DNA of 64,000 bases from CAWIXB01 sp963839955. GTDB taxonomy: Bacteria; Actinomycetota; Actinomycetes; JACCUZ01. Location of the stretch: positions 1,488,001 to 1,552,000 of the forward strand of contig CAWIXB010000001.1 in assembly GCA_963839955.1 (NCBI GenBank), read 5' to 3'. The position numbers and the translations under genes were made by a program. Within the stretch, counting starts at the first letter, position 1. Each line of letters opens with the position of its first letter. The notes beneath the pieces were generated by a model, which searched no databases, was not told where the DNA came from, and saw only the letters and a program-made list of their open reading frames with translations. This document shows positions 8,154-16,765 of the stretch, one piece after another.

Positions 8154-8869
8154 CTGCCGAACGGAAGTGCGTTGGTGTCGAACATGACCTGATAGGGGTC
8201 GTCAACATGGCCCAGACCGACGAGGTGGCCGAGCTCGTGCAGCAGAACCGCACGGGCGTAGTCCTCCTCGCCGGTGCTGAGCGCCCGTTGGATCGACGGG
8301 CCGTGAAAGACAGCGATACCGCTCACGTAGCGACTCTCGCCCTTCTCGGGCGAGCCGAAGACGTCGGGGCCCGCCCGCCCCAGGACGTTCGCCGTGAGCA
8401 GGGGGGACTCGGCGGGCGTGGACCACGCGACGAGGACCGGCGCCCACCGGTCGCCGTACCGCTCGCGCTGGTAGGCACGACGGTGCTCCGTCGGGGCCTC
8501 GGTCGTCGGACCCTCGTCGAGGAACTGCAGCCCGGTAGCCGTGGCGAGCTGGCCGAAGGCCCACCGCAGCAGGTCGGCCCCGCCCTCCGGCTCGCCGTCG
8601 GGACGGACCACGTAGCGCACCGGACGGCAGGGGTCGAAGGCGACCGGCGTTCCGTCCGGATGCTTGGCCGTGTAGACGAAGCCACCGACGCCCGGCGGTG
8701 GCGGTGGGGGAGTGCCGAGGGGCATCTCGGCGGCCTTGAGCGCGCGGGAGGGTACGTCGACGCCGGACCGCCCACCGTCCGCCTCGGTTCCGAGCAGCCC
8801 GCACCCGGTCGTGGCGCAGACGAGCGCCGCCACCACCACTAGCCGTGCCCGTCTGAGCCCGCTGCCCAC
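8087..8869 (-). CDS. secreted zinc metalloprotease-like lipoprotein (matrixin/M10-like)
   Basis: A 260-aa exported protein. An N-terminal hydrophobic signal ends with a lipobox-like CATTGC, followed by a linker and a proline run near residue 55. The C-terminal half holds the metzincin zinc motif LLHELGHLVGLGHVDD (HExxHxxGxxH), followed by a Met-containing turn (YQVMFDT). Such proteins are predicted extracellular peptidases; the target is unknown. GTG 8869 is preferred over GTG 8875 because it sits eight bases after GAGGGAG. The gene ends overlapping a short convergent frame. Confidence 0.82.
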   Translation of the reverse strand: MGSGLRRARLVVVAALVCATTGCGLLGTEADGGRSGVDVPSRALKAAEMPLGTPPPPPPGVGGFVYTAKHPDGTPVAFDPCRPVRYVVRPDGEPEGGADLLRWAFGQLATATGLQFLDEGPTTEAPTEHRRAYQRERYGDRWAPVLVAWSTPAESPLLTANVLGRAGPDVFGSPEKGESRYVSGIAVFHGPSIQRALSTGEEDYARAVLLHELGHLVGLGHVDDPYQVMFDTNALPFGSYRAGDLRGLARLGDGPCVRGL

Positions 8870-8933
8870 ACCCACAACTCCCTCGTCAGGACAGTCATCG
8901 GCAGGCCCCGCGGCGATCCGAAGGGATCATCGG

Positions 8934-9428
8934 TCAGGTGGCCAGGACCCCGACCAGCCAGACGAGCACCATCAGGACGCCTGCGAGGAGCTCGACGAGC
9001 GCCCCGATCCCCACGCCGACGAGCACGGCCCGGGTGGAGCGCCAGGCGGCCTGCGGGTCGGAGAGTCGCGCCAGCTCCGCCAGAAAGATGCCGCCGACGC
9101 CGCCGACGATCAGCCCGACGACCGGGATCACGAAGAAACCGACGACGGCGCAGAGGGCGCCGATCAGCTGCGTCGACCGGGGAGCGCCGGCCGCACCGGC
9201 AGAGCGGGCCGGGAGCAGGTACTTCGCCGCCGTCCCGGCGACGGCCAGCCCGGTCACGAGGACCGCAACCGTGATCCGCACCGGTCCGCCGCCGTCGAGG
9301 AACACCCACGCCAGCGTCGTCGCCCAGATCAGCAGCAACCCCGGCAGAACCGGGAGGAGTATGCCGACGAGCCCGACCAGCATCACCAGCCCGACCAGCA
9401 CCTCGGTGACCGAGGACAGCTCTCGCAC
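8934..9428 (-). CDS. DUF456 family membrane protein
   Basis: A 164-aa integral membrane protein with about four to five hydrophobic segments separated by glycine-rich turns. The pattern GLVGILLPVLPGLLLIWATT near residue 20 and GFFVIPVVGLIVGGVGGIF near residue 95 matches the DUF456 family. Function is unknown. The start is GTG 9428 preceded by CGGAGGCGCC. It is divergent from the succinate-semialdehyde dehydrogenase gene. Confidence 0.85.
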   Translation of the reverse strand: MRELSSVTEVLVGLVMLVGLVGILLPVLPGLLLIWATTLAWVFLDGGGPVRITVAVLVTGLAVAGTAAKYLLPARSAGAAGAPRSTQLIGALCAVVGFFVIPVVGLIVGGVGGIFLAELARLSDPQAAWRSTRAVLVGVGIGALVELLAGVLMVLVWLVGVLAT

Positions 9429-9551
9429 GGCGCCTCCGCTCGCGGGTTTGTCGCGGTCGGTCCGGAGCAGGGATATTCGGACCCTATGGCCTCACCGGCC
9501 CCGCAACGGACTGACCGGCCGTACCCTGCAGTCCCGAGGAGGCGCCATCTC

Positions 9552-11018
9552 ATGACCGACAGCAGCGATCGCAAGGCCGTCGTCGACCGTGCGCCGACCG
9601 GCGTGCTCGTCGGCGGCGAGTGGCGGGACGCGTCGGGAGGCGGGCACTTCGCCGTCCGCGACCCCGCCACCGAGGAGGTTCTCGTCGAGGTCGCCGACGG
9701 CGGTCCCGAGGACGCGACCGCTGCCCTGGACGCGGCCGTCGCGGTCCAGGGCGACTGGGCTGCGACGCCGCCCCGCGAACGTGGAGAGGTGCTGCGCCGG
9801 GCGTGGTCGCTGCTCCTCGAGCACGCGGACGAGCTCGCGCTGCTGATGACGCTGGAGATGGGCAAGAGCGTTGCCGAGTCGAAGGCAGAGGTCGTCTACG
9901 GCGCGGAGTTCTTCCGGTGGTTCTCCGAGGAGGCGGTGCGCATCGAGGGTCGCTTCGCCCACGCCCCGGCGACGCCGGAGCGGCTGCTCACGATGAAGTC
10001 GCCGGTCGGTCCCTGTCTGCTGATCACACCGTGGAACTTCCCCCTCGCGATGGGCACCCGCAAGATCGGCCCGGCCATCGCCGCAGGGTGCACGATGGTG
10101 CTCAAGCCGGCCCAGCTCACGCCGCTCACCTCGCTGCGTCTCGCGCAGCTCCTGTCCGAGGCGGGTCTGCCCGACGGCGTGCTCAACGTCGTACCGAGTG
10201 CCTCGGCGAGCAAGACGGTCGGACCGCTGATGTCCGACCCGCGGCTGCGCAAGGTGTCCTTCACCGGGTCGACCGAGGTCGGCCAGAAGCTCGTCGAGCA
10301 GTCGGCGCAGAACCTCCTGCGGCTCTCGATGGAGCTCGGTGGCAACGCGCCGTTCGTCGTTTTCGCCGATGCCGACCTCGACGCCGCGCTCGACGGCGCG
10401 ATGATCGCGAAGATGCGCAACAACGGTGAGTCATGCGTCGCGGCCAACCGGTTCCACGTCGCGGCCGACGTGGCGGAGGAGTTCACCGGCCGGCTCGCGG
10501 AGCGGATGGGAGCGCTGGCGGTGGGGCACGGGGCTGACGCAGGCACCGAGGTCGGCCCGCTCATCGACGAGGACCAGCGGGGCAAGGTCGAGGAGCTCGT
10601 GCTCGACGCGACCGACAAGGGTGCGAAGGCGCTCACCGGCGGGCGCCGCGTCGACGGGCGCGGCTACTTCTACGCGCCCACCGTTCTCGCGGGCGTCGGC
10701 GACGACGCGCGCATCCTGACCGAAGAGGTGTTCGGGCCGGTCGCGCCGGTGACCACGTTCGAGTCCGAGGACGACGCCATCACCGCGGCGAACGCGACGG
10801 AGTTCGGTCTGGTCGCCTACGTCTACACGAACGACCTGAAGCGGGCCCTGCGCGTCGTGGAAGGTCTCGACACCGGCATGGTGGGGCTCAATCGCGGCCT
10901 GGTGTCCAACGCCGCCGCGCCGTTCGGTGGCGTGAAGCACTCCGGCTTCGGACGCGAGGGCGGCACGGAGGGGATCGAGGAGTATCTCGAGACGAAGTAC
11001 GTCGCCATCGACATGTGA
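9552..11018 (+). CDS. gabD: NAD(P)-dependent succinate-semialdehyde dehydrogenase
   Basis: A 488-aa aldehyde dehydrogenase. Key elements are the cofactor and substrate stretch TPWNFPLAMGTRKIGPAI, the fold motif FTGSTEVGQKLVEQ, the general-base Glu in MELGGNAPFVVF and the catalytic Cys in NNGESCVAANR. The C-terminus AAPFGGVKHSGFGREGG fits the SSADH subgroup, which oxidises succinate semialdehyde to succinate in GABA breakdown. The start ATG 9552 follows CGAGGAGGCGCCATCTC. The frame is open further upstream through the antisense of two other genes, which is not coding. No GABA transaminase is adjacent. Confidence 0.9.
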   Translation: MTDSSDRKAVVDRAPTGVLVGGEWRDASGGGHFAVRDPATEEVLVEVADGGPEDATAALDAAVAVQGDWAATPPRERGEVLRRAWSLLLEHADELALLMTLEMGKSVAESKAEVVYGAEFFRWFSEEAVRIEGRFAHAPATPERLLTMKSPVGPCLLITPWNFPLAMGTRKIGPAIAAGCTMVLKPAQLTPLTSLRLAQLLSEAGLPDGVLNVVPSASASKTVGPLMSDPRLRKVSFTGSTEVGQKLVEQSAQNLLRLSMELGGNAPFVVFADADLDAALDGAMIAKMRNNGESCVAANRFHVAADVAEEFTGRLAERMGALAVGHGADAGTEVGPLIDEDQRGKVEELVLDATDKGAKALTGGRRVDGRGYFYAPTVLAGVGDDARILTEEVFGPVAPVTTFESEDDAITAANATEFGLVAYVYTNDLKRALRVVEGLDTGMVGLNRGLVSNAAAPFGGVKHSGFGREGGTEGIEEYLETKYVAIDM

Positions 11019-11040
11019 CCACGTATGGAAGGCGGGCTGA

Positions 11041-11613
11041 ATGAGCAGCACACTGCTGGAGCAGTACGACCACTCCCTGCGCGAGTTCGACACGCGTGTC
11101 GCCCTGGTGCGCGACGACCAGTGGGCGGGCTCGACGCCGTGCACGGAGTGGGATGTGCGGACGCTCGTCGCCCATCTCGTCGACGAACAGCGCTGGGCGC
11201 CGTACCTGCTCTCCGGCGGCAAGGTGAGCGAGGCGAGCGACCGCTTCGCGGGCGACCCGCTCGGCGACGACCCGAAGGCGTCGTGGCGCGAGGCGAGCGC
11301 CGCCGCCCGGGAGGCCTTCGGTGCCGACGGTGCCCTCGACAAGCCGGTGGCGGTGTCGTACGGCGAGATCAGCGCGCGCGACTACCTCTGGGAGATGACC
11401 GTGGACGCGACCGTGCACGCCTGGGACCTGGCGCGGGCGATCGGCGCCGACGAGCGGCTCGACCAGGAGCTCGTCCGCCGGGTCTACGCCGCGACGGAGA
11501 AGGACGCCGCGACGATCGCGGCCAGTGGCATGTTCGACCCACCTGTCAAGGTCGCGACGAACGCCGACCTGCAGACCCGCATGCTCGCCCTGTTCGGCCG
11601 GTCAGCCACCTAG
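11041..11613 (+). CDS. TIGR03086/DinB-type mycothiol-dependent enzyme-like protein
   Basis: A 190-aa protein of the four-helix DinB/maleylpyruvate-isomerase-N superfamily. The start region has STPCTEWDVRTLVAHLVDEQ, in which the conserved His on the second helix is a metal ligand, and WEMTVDATVHAWDLARAIG, which provides the next His. These are the hallmarks of the TIGR03086 group common in actinobacteria. Biochemical role is unknown; relatives are metal-dependent and some use mycothiol. It follows the dehydrogenase by 22 bases and is probably cotranscribed. Confidence 0.85.
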   Translation: MSSTLLEQYDHSLREFDTRVALVRDDQWAGSTPCTEWDVRTLVAHLVDEQRWAPYLLSGGKVSEASDRFAGDPLGDDPKASWREASAAAREAFGADGALDKPVAVSYGEISARDYLWEMTVDATVHAWDLARAIGADERLDQELVRRVYAATEKDAATIAASGMFDPPVKVATNADLQTRMLALFGRSAT

Positions 11614-11643
11614 GGCCTCCTGCAGCCACGACGGACCGGCCGA
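11594..11643. terminator. 10-bp inverted repeat at convergent gene ends
   Basis: TCGGCCGGTC (11594-11603) and its perfect complement GACCGGCCGA (11634-11643) flank 30 bases that contain the stop codons of both convergent genes. The long loop makes it a weaker candidate than the other terminators in the window. Confidence 0.4.
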
Positions 11644-12507
11644 GGCCGCGCCGAGCTGTGCGCAGCGCGCGCGTAGCTCGCGGTCGGCGGTGATGACGAG
11701 CACCGGTCCGTCATGGCTCCCGGCCTCCTCGACGATCGCGTCGTCGCCCGAGCCGGCAGCCGCCACGACCGTCACGCCGGGGTGGGCAGCCGCTGCCGTT
11801 GAGGCCGCCACGGGACGCGCGGCACCTTCGACGACGACGCGGACTCTGGGCCACCAGTGCTTCAAGGTGGTGCGGTCCAGCGTGTCGGGCAGCGCCGCGT
11901 CCGCTACCCCGGTGACGGGCAATGGAGCGAGCCGGTCCAGCAACCGCGTGTTGGCACCGACCCGGTCGCGCCACCAGCCGTCGGGGCGCGAGCCGACGAC
12001 GTTCGCGGCGTCGACGACCACCGTCAGCGGGCGCAACGCCGAACGGAGCAAGGGCCAGGTGCCGGCGAAACCTGGGTGCAGGTCGAGGTCGTCGACGGCG
12101 TCGGCCCCGTGCCAGACCACGTCGATGCTCTCGCCGCCGGTGGGCTGGGCGACGACGTCCGCGGTCGCTTCGGCGAGAATCGTGGCGTAGGTCCAGCCGC
12201 CGTGCGCCTCGTCGTAGCGGCCGTGCACGTGGGCCTGGTCGGGCGCCACGCCGCCCTCCTCGGTCGCCTCGCGCAGCGCGCCCGCGACGGCAGGCTCGTG
12301 GTTGTGCCGCGCCCCGCCGAGCAGCCCCCACGTGCCGCCGAAGTGGCTCCACTCGGCGCGGTGCTGGAGCAGGACGTGGTCGCCGTCGTCGTCGCTGCGG
12401 TGCAGGAGCAGCCCGGCCGCCCCGAACAGGCCCCAGTGGCGATGCCCTTGGTCGCACTCGACCCAGCCGTCGCCGTCACCGCGCGTGTCGGGTCGGCCGT
12501 TCGTCAT
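11602..12507 (-). CDS. Nudix hydrolase fused to a NYN/PIN-like domain
   Basis: A 301-aa two-domain protein. Residues about 15-160 are a Nudix domain with an intact Nudix box: GARHNHE, seven residues, then REATEEGG, giving G-x5-E-x7-RE-x2-EE-x-G. Residues about 165-301 form a second alpha/beta domain with VVVDAANVVGSRPDGWW and the late motif VLVITADRELR, which resemble the acidic active-site loops of NYN/PIN-type nucleases. ATG 12507 overlaps the stop of the upstream acyltransferase gene (ATGA), which fixes the start although an in-frame GTG or ATG lies further upstream. A nucleotide-cleaning enzyme joined to a putative nuclease suggests RNA or nucleotide metabolism; the substrate is unknown. 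Confidence 0.8.
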   Translation of the reverse strand: MTNGRPDTRGDGDGWVECDQGHRHWGLFGAAGLLLHRSDDDGDHVLLQHRAEWSHFGGTWGLLGGARHNHEPAVAGALREATEEGGVAPDQAHVHGRYDEAHGGWTYATILAEATADVVAQPTGGESIDVVWHGADAVDDLDLHPGFAGTWPLLRSALRPLTVVVDAANVVGSRPDGWWRDRVGANTRLLDRLAPLPVTGVADAALPDTLDRTTLKHWWPRVRVVVEGAARPVAASTAAAAHPGVTVVAAAGSGDDAIVEEAGSHDGPVLVITADRELRARCAQLGAASAGPSWLQEALGG

Positions 12508-13517
12508 CGGCTGGCCGCCTGTCGCTCGCTGATCCAGGCGTCGATGCGTGCCCACCACTCGAAGAGCCAGTCGATGCGCTCCTCACGCCCGTCCGGCACC
12601 TCGGCGGCCGGCACGATCCACCAGCGCATCTCGATGACGCTGTCCATCGGCAGCTCGCGCCACACGTCGAGCACGGTTGTCATGTGCTCGACGCCGGTGT
12701 GCGCGACGAACACGACATCGGCTTCTCGTGCGTTGGTGAGAGCAGCGAGCACACCGCCTGGTCGCGGCGCCAGCACGTGCCGCAGCCGTTCCGCCTTCTC
12801 GGCGTCGTCGATGTGGCCTTTGCTGCGCAGCCGTTCGATCGATCGCTTGCGACGGTGCTCGGTGAAGTTGCCGCCCTCGGGGAAGATGACGAACGCGTCG
12901 TTCTCGTCGAGGTTGCGGGTGAGCTCGCCGACCTGCTGCTCGACCACGTCACCGGTCTTGCCCGGGTAGGGCCGGATGAACCTGTTCGGCAGGCGGTTGA
13001 GCACCACGTCGATCGCCGGGTCCCACTGCATCGTGTCCTTGAGGACGATGCGCGGCTCGCGGGCGTACCAGTTGACGAGGGCGTGCACGACGAGGAACGA
13101 GTCGCCGGGACCCGCGTGCCGGCTCAGGATGAGCAGCGGCCTCCCGTCGTACGACGTCGGGGGTGGGCCTTCCACGTCGACGCGCACGTGCAGCACGCGC
13201 TGGCACTCCCAGTAGATGACCTGGAGGTACCACCGCACCAGCGCGTAGTGCGCGAGCTGGAAACGTGGCCCGCGCAGTCGCCAGCCGAACCCGCTCGCGA
13301 CCCACAGCCCGAACATCACGAGGAGCATCACCGACTCGAGCACGAGGTGCAGCAGCACCATCCAGAGCAGCCGCAGCGCTCGCCAGCGGCCCGGTAGCAC
13401 CGTCGAGATCGCGGCAGCGACGATGAGCAGCACGGGCAGCGTCGTGATGGCCAGGAAGGTGAGCACGATGAAGGCCGGTGCCAGGAGCACCCGGCGCACC
13501 AGGAGGGGCGGCAGCAC
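12504..13517 (-). CDS. lysophospholipid acyltransferase family protein (PlsC-like)
   Basis: A 337-aa membrane protein with two or three N-terminal hydrophobic helices (residues about 8-75). They are followed by a PlsC acyltransferase domain. The catalytic HxxxxD motif reads SRHAGPGDS, and the second glycerol-phosphate-binding motif reads FPEGGNFTEHRR. The start is GTG 13517, six bases after the patatin gene, and the end overlaps the Nudix gene by four bases. Patatin-like phospholipase plus acyltransferase in one transcript suggests phospholipid remodelling by deacylation and reacylation. Confidence 0.88.
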   Translation of the reverse strand: MLPPLLVRRVLLAPAFIVLTFLAITTLPVLLIVAAAISTVLPGRWRALRLLWMVLLHLVLESVMLLVMFGLWVASGFGWRLRGPRFQLAHYALVRWYLQVIYWECQRVLHVRVDVEGPPPTSYDGRPLLILSRHAGPGDSFLVVHALVNWYAREPRIVLKDTMQWDPAIDVVLNRLPNRFIRPYPGKTGDVVEQQVGELTRNLDENDAFVIFPEGGNFTEHRRKRSIERLRSKGHIDDAEKAERLRHVLAPRPGGVLAALTNAREADVVFVAHTGVEHMTTVLDVWRELPMDSVIEMRWWIVPAAEVPDGREERIDWLFEWWARIDAWISERQAASR

Positions 13518-13523
13518 GTCGGC

Positions 13524-14378
13524 TCAGCCGGCGCGCTGCGGCAGCGCGGCGAGGTAGGAGCGGGTGGCGGCGTAGGCACGGTCGATGCGGCCGGACAGGT
13601 CCTCGAAGTGCCGGTAGCGCAACGTGGACCGGGGCGGGTCCTCGTCGCCGGTGGGCAGCAGGTGCAGGTCGACGGTGTCGGGAAGGCTCGCCATGTCACC
13701 CGCGAACCGGTGCCGGCGGGCGATCTCGAACGCGACCGTCGCCACCTCCCACGGCTTGGTCGGCACCTGGAGCGGGCGGTCGATGCGCCCGACCTGGAGC
13801 ACGAAGACACGGCGCGCGCCGAGCTGGACCGCGCGACCGACGGGGATGGAGTTGACCAGCCCGCCGTCGAGGAAGTGCTCGTCGCCGACCTTCACCGGAG
13901 GCAGGATGCCCGGCACCGCAGAGCTGGCGAGCACGGCGTCGACGAGTGGCCCGTCGACGAACCAGTGCTCGGCGGCTCGCTCGATGCTCGCAGCGACGCA
14001 CTGGAAGCGGATGGGCAGGTCCTCGATGCGGGTGCTGCCGTGCTCGGCCTCGATGAGCGCGCGGAGCGGCTCGTTGGAGTGGGCGTGGGTGCGCGTCCGG
14101 GCGAGATGCCGCACCCGCCCGAGGGTGGAGCCGCTGTACAGGTCGGAGTCGGCGATCCCGCGCCACACCTCGGTCAGCCGGCGCACCGCCTCGGGGGTCG
14201 GGTTGGCCGCGATGGCCGCGCCGTTGATCGCGCCGACCGAGGTGCCGACGACGAGGTCGGGTGTGATGCCGACCTCGAGCAGTGCCCGCAGCATGCCGAC
14301 CTCGTTGGCGCCGAGCAGACCCCCGCCGCCCAGCACGAACGCCGTCGCACCCGGTTGTCCGGGCTCGTGCTCGCTCAC
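13524..14378 (-). CDS. patatin-like phospholipase
   Basis: A 284-aa patatin-fold serine acylhydrolase. The oxyanion glycine loop is GGGGLLGANEVGML, the nucleophile elbow is GTSVGAING with the catalytic Ser, and the catalytic Asp is in DGGLVNSIPVG. This Ser-Asp dyad is complete. The GTG at 14378 begins VSEHEPGQPGATAFVLGGGG. The frame is open far upstream through the next gene, so the start rests on family length. It is the first gene of the patatin-acyltransferase-Nudix run. Confidence 0.9.
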   Translation of the reverse strand: MSEHEPGQPGATAFVLGGGGLLGANEVGMLRALLEVGITPDLVVGTSVGAINGAAIAANPTPEAVRRLTEVWRGIADSDLYSGSTLGRVRHLARTRTHAHSNEPLRALIEAEHGSTRIEDLPIRFQCVAASIERAAEHWFVDGPLVDAVLASSAVPGILPPVKVGDEHFLDGGLVNSIPVGRAVQLGARRVFVLQVGRIDRPLQVPTKPWEVATVAFEIARRHRFAGDMASLPDTVDLHLLPTGDEDPPRSTLRYRHFEDLSGRIDRAYAATRSYLAALPQRAG

Positions 14379-14419
14379 CCGAGAGATCGTCGCACGCCGC
14401 CAGCGGCCCGGCCGGACGG

Positions 14420-15694
14420 TCAGGCCTCGCCGGCAGCCATGTCGAGGAGCCGGTCGAGCACCCGGGCGTCGCTGCGCAGCCCGTCGTGGGCGAACTCGCT
14501 GGTCACCCACGTGTGACAGTTGCCCACCCGCTGGGCGGTCTCCATCGAGAACGCGTACTCGACGTACATGTCGTCGTGGTAGACCGCGGCGGCGAGTGGC
14601 ACGTCGTTGGCCGCGAGCCGGTCGATGTCGTAGAGCGGCGGCCAGTCCTCGTGCGCGGCGAGCAGCTCGGCCGTCTCGCGCAGCGGCGCGAGGGTGTGGT
14701 CGGTGTCGAACATCCAGGGGTAGATCATCTCGCCGGTGAGCCGCAGGGGTCGCGCGTCCGGTGCCAGCGCGGGCAGCTTCTCGCGCACCCGTTGCGCCGA
14801 CCACTCGGTCGCCGCGCCCTGCGCAGTAGCATGGCTTCGTGCAACAAGGCGTAGAGCGGCTGCGTGACGAACGAGGTCGTCGACTCGACCGCGGCCAGGA
14901 ACTCGTCCGCGAGCTCGCTCCCGGCCCAGGCCGTCTCGAGCAGGTAGTGGACCTTCTCGAACCCGTCGCTCGCGCCGAGCTGGATGCCGAGCGACTGCAG
15001 CCGCTCCACGGTGAACGGGTCACCGGACGACAGCCGCACGTCGTTGGCCGCCAGATGGTCGGCGATCGAGTCGAGCAGGTCGCCGTCGTCGGGGTAGCGC
15101 TCGAGGAAGCGGCTGGTGCGTCCGTCGACGCGTTCGTACGTCGCGCGGTAGACGTCGTCGGCCGGACGGTCGAGCGGTGCGAGCCCGCCGGTGACGACGG
15201 CCGTGCGCACGCCTTCGGGGGCGTACGACAGGTAGGTCAGCGTGCAGAAGCCGCCGAAGCTCTGGCCGAGCACCGTCCAGGGTTCGTCACCGACGAGCTC
15301 GCGCCGGAACGCCTCGGCGTCGCGCACGATCGCGTCGGCCCGGAAGTGCGTGAGGTAGCGCGCCTGCTCGGCGGGGGAACCGACCGCGGCCAGCGTCTGC
15401 CGGGTAGCGGGGGTGGACCGACCGGTGCCGCGCTGGTCGAGAAGCAGGACGCGGTGGTCCTGGAGAGCCCGGCCAAGCCATCCGTTGCGTTGCGTCGGCC
15501 GCGGCGCGCGGCCACCGGGACCGCCCTGGAGGAAGACCAGCCAGGGCAGCGACCTGGTCGCGCTTGCGGGGCGCGACCGCCTCGCGTGCGAAGACGGTGA
15601 GCGTCGGCCCGCCCGGGTCGTCGTGGTCGAGCGGGACCTCGAGCTCATGGTCGGTCAGCTGCATGCCGGGGAAGCGGTGGGTGGCCAGGCGCAT
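14420..15694 (-). pseudogene. proline iminopeptidase-like alpha/beta hydrolase, broken by two frameshifts
   Basis: Three pieces in different frames add up to one full-length S33-family peptidase of about 424 aa. Piece one starts ATG 15694 (MRLATHRFPGMQLTDHELEV). At about 15555 the reading frame changes within APRKRDQ, and piece two carries the oxyanion motif FLQGGPGG, DQRGTGRS and the nucleophile elbow GQSFGGFC. At about 14828 the frame changes again, and piece three (REKLPALAPDARPL to the C-terminus) gives the rest of the lid and the terminal region. The first break fits one extra base; the second fits one missing base or two extra ones. All catalytic regions are intact apart from the shifts, so this may be a working gene spoiled by sequence errors. 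Confidence 0.8.
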
Positions 15695-15737
15695 CCGCCG
15701 ACGGTAGCCCGAATGGGACGAGTGGGACACTGCCGCC

Positions 15738-16765
15738 ATGTTGCCGTGGCAGGGTGAGCTGGCCGGACGCCTCGACGAGCGCGTCATCGTCTCCGAGCTG
15801 TTGCGGGGCAACCCGCTCGGCGATCCGCACGAGCGACCGTTGTGGGTCTACCTCCCGCCCGGCTACGACGACGCCGACGAGCGCTACCCGGCGGTCTACG
15901 TCATCCAGGGCTACACCGGTCACGTCGCGATGTGGGCCAACCGCACGGCGTACCGGCAGCCCTTCGTCGAGACGGCCGACGCGGCGTTCTCGAGTGGTGA
16001 GGCGCCGCCGTGCATCGTCGTCTACGTCGACGCGTGGACGGCTTACGGCGGGTCGCAGTTCGTCGACTCGCCCGGCACCGGCCGCTACCACTCCTACCTG
16101 TGCGACGAGGTCGTGCGGTGGGTAGACGCGAACTACCGCACCGTCGCAGCGCCGCAGTCGCGAGCGATCATGCGGCAAGTCCAGCGGCGGCTTCGGCGCG
16201 ATGATCACGCCGATGCTGCGACCGGACCTGTTCGGCGCGCTCGCCACGCATGCCGGCGACTCGCTCTACGAGCTCGGCTATGTGCCGGAGTTCGGGCGAG
16301 GCCGTGCGGTTCCTTCGCGAGTACGACGGTGACATCGGCCGCTGGTGGGACGACTTCCGCTCGCGCACGGCGTTCACCAAGGAGGCCGACGAGGTCCTGC
16401 TCATGACGCTCGGCTGCAGCGCGTGCTTCTCGGCGCGCGACGACGGCACCGTGGAGCTGCCGTTCGACTCCCGCACCGGCGAGCTGCGTCCCGAGCAGTG
16501 GGCGCGCTGGCTCGCGTGGGACCCGGTGCGGATGATCGACACGTACGCCGATGAGCTGCGCGGTCTGCGGGCCGTCTGGATCGACGCCGGCACCCGCGAC
16601 GAGTGGTTTCTCGACCTCGGTGCGGAGGCGTTCCGGGCCGGGCTCTCGCGAATCGGCCTCCCGGACGACCGGATCGCCTTCGAGCTCTTCGACGGCGCCC
16701 ACGGCGCCATCGACTACCGCTACCCGATGGCCATGACCTGGCTCGCCCAGCGCCTCGAACGCTAG
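15738..16765 (+). pseudogene. esterase-family alpha/beta hydrolase, broken by two frameshifts
   Basis: The ATG at 15738 opens a clear alpha/beta-hydrolase (esterase D/IroE-like): PLWVYLPPGYDDADERYPAV, then VYVDAWTAYGGSQF. At about 16173 one extra base moves the frame, after which the nucleophile elbow GKSSGGFGAM is readable. At about 16296 a second extra base moves it again to EAVRFLREYDGDIGRWWDDF and the normal C-terminus, with the catalytic His region in FDGAHGAIDYRYP. Joined, the product is about 340 aa, normal for the family. It is divergent from the other broken hydrolase, with 43 bases between the two starts. The stop overlaps that of the convergent MFS gene. Confidence 0.8.

Noticed and set aside
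8712..9551. Upstream extension of the succinate-semialdehyde dehydrogenase frame
   Set aside because: It is antisense to DUF456 and the lipoprotein gene and lacks family similarity; ATG 9552 has a proper ribosome site.
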